Assembly (NCBI GenBank): GCA_002427045.1
Contig: DIPO01000055.1
Coordinates: 13,277 to 37,585 of the forward strand
Reading direction: 5' to 3'
Origin: Firmicutes bacterium UBA5486
Lineage (GTDB): Bacteria; Bacillota; UBA4882; UBA10575
Length of the DNA stretch: 24,309 nucleotides
Shown here: positions 7,806 through 13,229 of the stretch, one piece after another
Position numbering within the stretch: position 1 is the stretch's first letter
How the letters are laid out: each line of letters begins with the position of its first letter
Made by a program: the position numbers and the translations under genes
The notes under the pieces: generated by a model
The model's database searches: none
What the model saw: the letters and a program-made list of their open reading frames with translations, nothing else
Told to the model about the DNA's origin: nothing

Positions 7806-8822
7806 TTATTCCTGTAAAATTCCTTCTGTAAACCTTTTTTTCACATCTAGCCTTTTTTTCAGTTTTTCACGAGTGGCATCCACTATAATCGCGATAAAAA
7901 TGATGATCCCTGAACCGATTTTTGTCCAAAACGGCGACACATGTAAAAGAGTTAAACCATTATCAATAACACCCAGTAAGATTACTCCACCAATAACTCC
8001 CCAGTAACTACCGATTCCCCCTTGAAGACTGACACCGCCTAACGCTGCAGCAGCAAATACCATGCTTCCAATCCCGGTTCCGATTGATGCTGCTACACTA
8101 TTTATCCGGGCTGTCATTACCAATCCAGCAAAAGCGGCTAATAAGCCACTAATTATAAAAGCAATAATTACTCTGCTCTCTACTTTTATACCAAATGCTT
8201 TGGCTGCTTCATTATTACCGCCAATAGTTATCAAATCCCGGCCATATCGGGTTCTTTTCAATACAAGTTGTGAAACCAAGTATAAAATTACCATATATAT
8301 AATAGAATATGGGCAGATACCCATAGCCAGGTTATTACCTCCAATTGTCCTGACCACAGGATGGATATTATATATAGTCAGGCCTTTAGTTAAAACCAGT
8401 GTTGCCCCGCGTAAAATAATCATCATTGAAAGTGTCACCAGAAACGGGTTGATTCCCACTTTTACAACCAATAGCCCATTGATTAATCCCACAATTACAC
8501 CTGCGAGCAGGACTAGTATTACTTGAATTAAAGGGTGAATATTTAATCCCAAACCTCTGGGAGCAGCAGCTGTTAAAATAAAGACCACTGCTGGGGCAAA
8601 TGCCATAGTAGATTCAACCGACAAATCAAAATTCCCCGATAGTAAACAAAATGTCTCGCCAATAGCCAAAATACCTAAAACAGTGCTATGCAACAAAATA
8701 TTTGAAAGGTTAATCGGAGTTAAAAAATCTTCAGTCAAAAATGCCAAGCAGATTACTAAACAAAATAGAATGATCCATACCATACCAGTTGGACCTAATC
8801 CCTTCTTAATGGCGAGTTTCAT
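7806..8822 (-). CDS. RbsC-type sugar ABC permease, first copy
   Basis: 338 aa membrane protein of the same CUT2 family as the 5293-6297 gene. Shared blocks are VLGILAIGETFCLLSGNFDLSVE, GINPFLVTLSMMIILRG and AAAALGGVSLQGGIGS, in the same order. The C-terminus is Lys/Arg-rich (about 318-333), probably cytosolic. AGAGG lies 7 bp before the ATG. It follows the binding-protein gene after a strong hairpin (8843-8867), which likely lowers its expression relative to the binding protein. Confidence 0.92.
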   Translation of the reverse strand: MKLAIKKGLGPTGMVWIILFCLVICLAFLTEDFLTPINLSNILLHSTVLGILAIGETFCLLSGNFDLSVESTMAFAPAVVFILTAAAPRGLGLNIHPLIQVILVLLAGVIVGLINGLLVVKVGINPFLVTLSMMIILRGATLVLTKGLTIYNIHPVVRTIGGNNLAMGICPYSIIYMVILYLVSQLVLKRTRYGRDLITIGGNNEAAKAFGIKVESRVIIAFIISGLLAAFAGLVMTARINSVAASIGTGIGSMVFAAAALGGVSLQGGIGSYWGVIGGVILLGVIDNGLTLLHVSPFWTKIGSGIIIFIAIIVDATREKLKKRLDVKKRFTEGILQE

Positions 8823-8842
8823 CTAAATACCTCTTTTCATTA

Positions 8843-8867
8843 GGCTCCCCCTAAAACAGGGGGAGCC
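8843..8867 (-). promoter_or_regulatory. Strong intercistronic hairpin after the binding-protein gene
   Basis: GGCTCCCCC (8843-8851) and GGGGGAGCC (8859-8867) form a perfect 9-bp, almost all G-C stem with a 7-base loop. No T-run follows on the minus strand, so it should not act as a complete terminator. Such hairpins between a binding-protein gene and its permease genes usually protect the 3' end of the first cistron's mRNA and let the binding protein be made in excess. Confidence 0.8.
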
Positions 8868-8891
8868 GTGATTGTTATTAACCATTAATCA

Positions 8892-9932
8892 TTATTCTGC
8901 TTTGAAATTTCCCCATAATTTTGGATTATCAACATTATTAATATCAACAATAGTATTGGCCAAATAAATTACGAATCCATTAGGGCCATCCAAGATCCGT
9001 GCTGGAGACCAGAGAGCCCCTTCCTGCTTTACTTCACCTTTGGCAATCTTTTCACCCTGAAGTGTTTTTAGAACAAACATACCTGCAACTCGTCCAAAAT
9101 CCGCACATGGCTGGCTGAGAATTATATCAACTTTCTTTTGGCGAACTAATTCTAATGCCGGGCCCGAACCATCACTACCAACTAAAAACACATGTTTCTT
9201 GTTCCCAACGGGTTTCATTTTACCAGCTGCCTCTAAAGCAGAGACCACAGCCGAAGCATAACAAGCATCACTATGCATAAAAATTCCATCTAACTTTGGT
9301 GTAGAAACTAAAACATTCTGACAAACATTAGCTGCTTGATCCGAAGCCCACTGTGCCGGTTTAGATATTACTTTGATTTTTGGGTAATTTTTCATAACAT
9401 CCATAAAACCTTGATGGAGTAATTGAGCCACATTACTAGTCAAATCACCCATAATCTCTAATACAGTTCCTTGTGCTTTACCATATTTTTTCTCTAACAG
9501 TTTGACCATTGCTTCAGCACCCATATAACCGCCCATATAATTGTCCCCGGTAACAGTCAATTCCAGTTTTCCAGCAGAAGTATTACGATCAATACAAAAT
9601 ACGGGGATATTTTGAAGATTCGCTTTTTTAACTGCTTCGGAGAGAGCATCACTATCAGTAGGATTAATAACTATGGCATTGACTCCCATTGTTACCAAAT
9701 CCTCAAACTGATTGATTTGTTTTTGAACATCAGAATCAGCATTAGTAGAAATTACTTTAATATTATTCTCTTTTGCAAAATCAAACAGACCGGAACCGAT
9801 GGCCATTTGAGCTTCCTCAGCCATATTTGGTGCTGCATAACCAATCACTATCTGTTTTTCATTACCTAAAGTGGTTAAAGAAAGACTAAAACAGATTAAC
9901 AGGATTACAAATAATAAACTATTCTTGCGCAT
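8892..9932 (-). CDS. Periplasmic sugar-binding protein of ABC importer
   Basis: 346 aa Peripla_BP_4 (RbsB/YtfQ-like) protein that captures the sugar outside the membrane and hands it to the two permeases. The N-terminus is a Sec signal: MRKN, a hydrophobic stretch LLFVILLICFSLSL, then a probable cleavage near TTLG. The only Cys in the signal (C14, in LLIC) lacks the small residue at -1 and is too far from the mature start, so no lipobox is visible. The mature fold shows GYAAPN, VIVNPTDSDALSEAVKKA-type and FCIDRN segments, and GSDGSGPALELV. AGGAGGAG lies 4 bp before the ATG. It is the first gene of the transport and catabolism operon; ligand not determinable, probably a pentose or hexofuranose. 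Confidence 0.92.
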   Translation of the reverse strand: MRKNSLLFVILLICFSLSLTTLGNEKQIVIGYAAPNMAEEAQMAIGSGLFDFAKENNIKVISTNADSDVQKQINQFEDLVTMGVNAIVINPTDSDALSEAVKKANLQNIPVFCIDRNTSAGKLELTVTGDNYMGGYMGAEAMVKLLEKKYGKAQGTVLEIMGDLTSNVAQLLHQGFMDVMKNYPKIKVISKPAQWASDQAANVCQNVLVSTPKLDGIFMHSDACYASAVVSALEAAGKMKPVGNKKHVFLVGSDGSGPALELVRQKKVDIILSQPCADFGRVAGMFVLKTLQGEKIAKGEVKQEGALWSPARILDGPNGFVIYLANTIVDINNVDNPKLWGNFKAE

Positions 9933-9965
9933 GATTCTCCTCCTAATTTTTTAAGTATTTTTGAG

Positions 9966-10080
9966 TAAGTTAAGGAATTGCATTTTAAACCAATTATTTT
10001 GAAAAGCCTTATTAATAATTAAACAACTACATATTATCTTCAAATGGGTACAGAGATAATTATGCAATTCCCTCAGTTGC
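9966..10080. repeat. Possible MITE-like inverted pair
   Basis: The left end AGTTAAGGAATTGCAT (near 9969-9984) and the right end ATGCAATTCCCTCAGTT (near 10062-10078) are imperfect inverted copies enclosing about 110 bp of AT-rich DNA. Weak similarity seems to continue inward (ACCAATTATTTTGAA versus ACCCATTTGAA). No flanking target duplication is obvious. It may simply be two facing regulator sites. Confidence 0.35.
10055..10072 (-). repeat. GGAATTGC-type intergenic motif, copy 3
   Basis: ATAATTATGCAATTCCC on the plus strand, i.e. GGGAATTGCATAATTAT on the minus strand. Full core match with the copy at 12336-12350. Confidence 0.55.
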
Positions 10081-10350
10081 TAATAAGTTTCTATTGCCAC
10101 CCCCTTCCCTGTAATATTACTGAAACCCAGTAATGTATTTAAACCCAGGCTCATATAAAAGCCACTTTCCCTTTGGGATATCCCCGTAATGAATAGCATA
10201 TTTAAGTACAAAATATTGATAACTCGAGCAAAGACTATATACTCATTCATGCTGGCTACCCGTCCATCCGTGAGAGATAACCTAAATCAAAGCTAGAGCA
10301 ATCGATAAGTATTAAAGGGTTTTCTAGATTAGTTAAATAGATGTATAAGA

Positions 10351-10364
10351 TAATTAGGCAATTC
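10351..10364 (-). repeat. GGAATTGC-type intergenic motif, copy 4
   Basis: TAATTAGGCAATTC on the plus strand (GAATTGCCTAATTA reversed). It lies about 85 bp beyond the stop of the cyclase-family gene. Confidence 0.5.
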
Positions 10365-10448
10365 TCCAACCTTGTAACCTTATATTGAAAATTATTACTT
10401 TTTTATTAAATATTTGTAACTTCATTCTATCAATCTTTTTTCTTTCTT

Positions 10449-11099
10449 TCAGCCCTTAAAATCTGGGAATTTAGTAAACCCTATTATTCGCGCCGGGGCG
10501 CCATCCCCTTCCTTAATGTTTAAAGGAAGCCCAATCAGAAACAGTTTGTTAGTTTTTATTTTATCTAAGTTAACTAAATCTTCCATAATCATAATATTTG
10601 AATTAAATAATATCCGGTGTTCATCACTACCACGATTTATTACCGGCATATCAACACCAAGAGCCTTTATCTTATAGCTACTTAAAAACTTCAAAGTATC
10701 AATACTTAATTGAGGTGACTTTGTGAAATACCCTTCAGCACCCCACATATGCGCCTCCCAATATGTACGTATCAATACAATATCGCCTTCATTGATGCTA
10801 TCAGGATTTAGTAAATCTTCCGGTTCGATTAGATCATCTGCCTTTATTCCTGGAACATCAATAATTGTGGCCCAGCCTATAAAAGAAGTAACATCCAGTT
10901 CTCCTACTCCCATCCCATTCTCCTCCACATGTTTAGGAGCATCGATATGGGTTCCACTATGGGTAGAAAGATTCATCGTTAAAAGATTATAACCATCTCG
11001 CTTTAAAGTCTTATACTTACCCATAATGACCATAGGATCACATGGATCGAACTGAATATCATGATATAATGGCCTTGTTAAATCAATATAATTCTTCAT
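10449..11099 (-). CDS. Cyclase-family metal-dependent hydrolase
   Basis: About 216 aa, the usual length for the cyclase family (kynurenine formamidase/PF04199 fold). The diagnostic metal motif HSGTHIDAP is complete (H47, H51, D53), and GVDMPVINRGSDEHRILF covers a later conserved stretch. The start at 11099 (MKNYIDLTRP) is chosen because that is where the family normally begins and GGAAAGGA lies upstream; a longer frame to 11129 would run through the operator-like palindrome. No signal peptide. Members open amide or lactone-type bonds in small molecules. It follows the LacI gene by 90 bp and has its own operator-like palindrome at 11125-11138, so it is probably controlled by that repressor. 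The substrate is unknown; a sugar-derived lactone or amide would fit. Confidence 0.82.
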   Translation of the reverse strand: MKNYIDLTRPLYHDIQFDPCDPMVIMGKYKTLKRDGYNLLTMNLSTHSGTHIDAPKHVEENGMGVGELDVTSFIGWATIIDVPGIKADDLIEPEDLLNPDSINEGDIVLIRTYWEAHMWGAEGYFTKSPQLSIDTLKFLSSYKIKALGVDMPVINRGSDEHRILFNSNIMIMEDLVNLDKIKTNKLFLIGLPLNIKEGDGAPARIIGFTKFPDFKG

Positions 11100-11124
11100 T
11101 ATCTCATTCCTTTCCTGAATATAA

Positions 11125-11138
11125 TGCAATCGTCTGCA
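11125..11138. promoter_or_regulatory. LacI-type operator upstream of cyclase gene
   Basis: TGCAATCGTCTGCA: four-base TGCA arms at each end and a central CG, the geometry of LacI/PurR-family operators. The same sequence with one change (TTCAATCGTCTGCA) lies at the lacI-type gene's start point (12246-12259). It sits about 26 bp before the cyclase ATG. It also fits the CcpA cre consensus except at one position, so carbon-catabolite control is an alternative reading. Confidence 0.65.
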
Positions 11139-11145
11139 GGTTGGG

Positions 11146-11162
11146 ATACAGTAATCCTGTAT
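11146..11162. repeat. Small inverted repeat between lacI-type and cyclase genes
   Basis: ATACAG (11146-11151) and CTGTAT (11157-11162) pair perfectly around TAATC. No T-run follows on the minus strand. It overlaps a weak promoter candidate (TAGATT, 17 bp, TACTGT) for the cyclase gene. Confidence 0.4.
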
Positions 11163-11188
11163 TTTCTATAAATCTATTATTTAATACT

Positions 11189-12220
11189 TTACTTTTTTAG
11201 CTGAATGACTGAGCCTCGTTCAACAATTTTCGGAGTGAATTTAATAGTCTGGTATTGCCAGTTCTGTCCTGCTTTAATCTCTTTTAGTAATACATCAACA
11301 GCTTCTTGCCCTATTGAGTATTTCAGTTGTGATACCGATGTTAAAGGCGGGTTTAAGTTAGGGCATATATAAGTATCATCATATCCAATAACAGAAAGTT
11401 CATCTGGTATTCGAATTCCCATCTGCTGAGCACACTCATAAACAGACTTAGCAAAAATATCACTAATGCAGAGGATTGCAGTAAATTTCAAATCTTTCTG
11501 TTTTTCCAGTAAAGCTCTTGTCGTCCCTTCCAAATGGTCCTTTTCAGATAAAACAGTTGAATAGATAAGTTTTTTCTTAATTTTGATATTATTTTCTGTT
11601 AATGCTTGACAATATCCTAATTCCATTTGAATACTTGAAGATGTTAGACCTTTAGGACCGGTATACAAGACTATATCCTTATGCCCTCTTTCAATCAAAT
11701 ATGTAACAGCATCATATGCTCCAGTCTTTTGATCAGTATATACATAGTTAGCATGAAAATCTTGAGGGCATGTATCCATCAGAACATATGGTATATTACT
11801 TTCTCGAAGTAATTTTAAGTTATTATCTTTTCCTAGGACAGGGAAAATTAGAATACCATCCACTTGTTTCCCCATAAGCAAGGAGAGATAATTCCGTTCT
11901 TTCCGTGGATTATAGTCAGAATTGCATAGCATTAAATTATACCCTTTTGCTTGAGCTTGGTCTTCTATCGCTCTAGTTACTTCCGTATAAAAAGGGTTAA
12001 GAATATCTGAAATAACCAAGCCAATAATTCGTGTTTTTCGATCTCTAAGGCTTTTAGCTAAATCATTACGTTGATATTTAAGTTCCTTTGCAATACCCAA
12101 AATACGTTTTTTAGTCTTGTCGCTAATATTAGGATCATTTGATAAAGCTCTTGATACTGTGGAATCATGAACCTTTGCAATTTTAGCAATATCTTTAATG
12201 GTAACTGGCCGTTTAGTCAC
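11189..12220 (-). CDS. LacI-family transcriptional repressor
   Basis: 343 aa. The N-terminal LacI helix-turn-helix is intact (VTIKDIAKIAKVHDSTVSRALSN is the conserved region, about residues 6-28), followed by the hinge helix with LAKSLRDRKTRIIGLV (about 53-70) and a periplasmic-binding-protein-like sensor domain (DILNPFYTEV, VDGILIFPV, VIGYDDTYICPNLNPPLTSV). GTG start at 12220 with GGAG 8 bp upstream. The gene has a near-consensus promoter with an operator-like palindrome at its start point, so it is probably autoregulated. Likely targets are the downstream cyclase gene and perhaps the sugar operon. The effector is unknown, presumably a sugar from this locus. Confidence 0.92.
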   Translation of the reverse strand: MTKRPVTIKDIAKIAKVHDSTVSRALSNDPNISDKTKKRILGIAKELKYQRNDLAKSLRDRKTRIIGLVISDILNPFYTEVTRAIEDQAQAKGYNLMLCNSDYNPRKERNYLSLLMGKQVDGILIFPVLGKDNNLKLLRESNIPYVLMDTCPQDFHANYVYTDQKTGAYDAVTYLIERGHKDIVLYTGPKGLTSSSIQMELGYCQALTENNIKIKKKLIYSTVLSEKDHLEGTTRALLEKQKDLKFTAILCISDIFAKSVYECAQQMGIRIPDELSVIGYDDTYICPNLNPPLTSVSQLKYSIGQEAVDVLLKEIKAGQNWQYQTIKFTPKIVERGSVIQLKK

Positions 12221-12245
12221 GTTAACTTCTCCACACTTCTAAAAT

Positions 12246-12259
12246 TTCAATCGTCTGCA
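12246..12259. promoter_or_regulatory. Autoregulatory operator at the lacI-type promoter
   Basis: TTCAATCGTCTGCA, 13 of 14 bases shared with the cyclase-gene palindrome. It begins 7 bp downstream of the -10 hexamer, over the expected transcription start, a classic repressor position. Confidence 0.65.
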
Positions 12260-12266
12260 TGAATTA

Positions 12267-12295
12267 ATATTACCACCATAAAATTTTTTTGTCAA
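12267..12295 (-). promoter_or_regulatory. Near-consensus sigma-A promoter of the lacI-type gene
   Basis: On the minus strand TTGACA (12295-12290), an exact 17-bp spacer, then TAATAT (12272-12267). The -35 is a perfect match and the -10 has five of six consensus bases. The start codon is about 47 bp downstream of the -10. Confidence 0.88.
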
Positions 12296-12335
12296 GGTAT
12301 ATTAATATAGTATTTACTACCTGCATACAGCTAAA

Positions 12336-12350
12336 GGAATTGCATAATTA
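12336..12350 (+). repeat. GGAATTGC-type intergenic motif, copy 5
   Basis: GGAATTGCATAATTA, the best match to the shared core. It lies 12 bp beyond the stop of the esterase gene and upstream of the lacI-type promoter. Confidence 0.55.
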
Positions 12351-12361
12351 CTTTATAACCA

Positions 12362-13150
12362 TCATATAAAATTCATCTTTTTTAGCCACTGGGCACAGAG
12401 TTCTGTCCAAACTGCAATCTCTGGGTTCCCATCCGCCAATCCCAGCCCATGTCGGCCATGAGGAAAAATATGTACCTCAAAAGCTACTTGTTCTTTACTG
12501 AGAGCCGCAGCAAATTGGAGAGTATTTTCTACTGGTACCGAAGCATCATCAGCTGTATGCCATAAAAAAGTAGGTGGTATTTCGTTTGTTACATTTTTTT
12601 CACCGGATAGATAATCTACTATATTTTGTTCAGGCTTATCACCCAATAAATTTGTTATTGATCCTTGATGCCTGAATTCGCCACAAGTAATCATCGGATA
12701 ACATAAAATCATCCCATTTGGCTTTGAACTCAGCCGTTCAACCGGATCAGCCGCTTTTTTATCCCCTTGATCAAAATGAGTTCCCACCATTGCCGCTAGA
12801 TGGCCTCCTGCAGAAAAACCCAAAACCAAAATTTTATCGGGATCAATCTGCCATTGGGCAGCATGATAACGGAGAAACCTGACTACCCGTTTGCCATCCA
12901 GCAATGGATACGGATGCTTATAGGGTGCAACCCGATAAGCAAGAACAAAAGCAGAAACACCAAGTTTATTTAACCACTTAGCAACCGGCTCCCCTTCATG
13001 AGCTGCCCGATGATCATATCCGCCACCGGGACAAATAATCACTGCCGCATGAGTCTTATCAGATTTGATTAGATACGGAGTAAGTTTTGGAATCTCTTCA
13101 GATAAAGATGGCTCATAACCCGGGATCTCTCCTTCCCATAATCTAACCAT
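12362..13150 (-). CDS. Alpha/beta hydrolase, BD-FAE-like carbohydrate esterase
   Basis: 262 aa serine hydrolase, probably an acetyl or feruloyl esterase on plant-polysaccharide sugars. The oxyanion motif CPGGGY is at 40-45, the nucleophile S113 in GFSAGGH, the acid D201 or D202 in HTADDASVP, and the histidine is H234 in HGRHGLG. This arrangement is that of esterases often annotated as xylanase-related or acetyl-xylan esterases. No signal peptide, so it acts inside the cell on imported sugars. AAGGG precedes the ATG by about 12 bp. It lies 79 bp after the glycosidase-like gene, in the same orientation; a small AGAGC/GCTCT hairpin lies between them. Confidence 0.85.
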   Translation of the reverse strand: MVRLWEGEIPGYEPSLSEEIPKLTPYLIKSDKTHAAVIICPGGGYDHRAAHEGEPVAKWLNKLGVSAFVLAYRVAPYKHPYPLLDGKRVVRFLRYHAAQWQIDPDKILVLGFSAGGHLAAMVGTHFDQGDKKAADPVERLSSKPNGMILCYPMITCGEFRHQGSITNLLGDKPEQNIVDYLSGEKNVTNEIPPTFLWHTADDASVPVENTLQFAAALSKEQVAFEVHIFPHGRHGLGLADGNPEIAVWTELCAQWLKKMNFI

Positions 13151-13206
13151 TATTTACCGCACCCTTTCTTGATGTTTTTATTATTATTGCTTTAAGATTG
13201 ATTTGC

Positions 13207-13221
13207 AGAGCATTAAGCTCT
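13207..13221. repeat. Weak hairpin between glycosidase and esterase genes
   Basis: AGAGC (13207-13211) and GCTCT (13217-13221) flank ATTAA. On the plus strand it is followed by TTTT, on the minus strand it is not. Too short for a dependable terminator. Confidence 0.35.
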
Positions 13222-13229
13222 TTTCCAAG

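Larger units (their letters stand above)
9933..10448. other. 516-bp regulatory gap upstream of the transporter operon
   Basis: No plausible gene. It should hold the transporter operon's promoter, but I find no strong -35/-10 pair. Visible structures: three copies of the GGAATTGC-type motif (9971-9985, 10055-10072, 10351-10364), the first two facing each other about 110 bp apart, and an inverted repeat ATTACTG/CAGTAAT around 10117-10135. GGGGATATCCC-like and CCCAAAGGG palindromes lie near 10170-10187. It is the longest gap in the window apart from the left flank. I recognise no known riboswitch in it. Confidence 0.55.

Noticed and set aside
8062..8526. 154-codon open frame on the plus strand
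   Set aside because: It lies wholly antisense to a well-supported permease gene, has a low-complexity Ile/Thr/Pro-rich translation, and lacks a ribosome site. Other plus-strand open frames (for example 19793-20263 and 5354-5743) are the same kind of shadow.
10298..10304. Third LacI-type operator (GCAATCG) before the transporter operon
   Set aside because: Only one half of the palindrome is present; the other arm does not match.
9933..10448. Known riboswitch or tRNA in the long gap
   Set aside because: No conserved core of TPP, FMN, SAM, glycine, c-di-GMP or preQ1 classes and no cloverleaf could be recognised.
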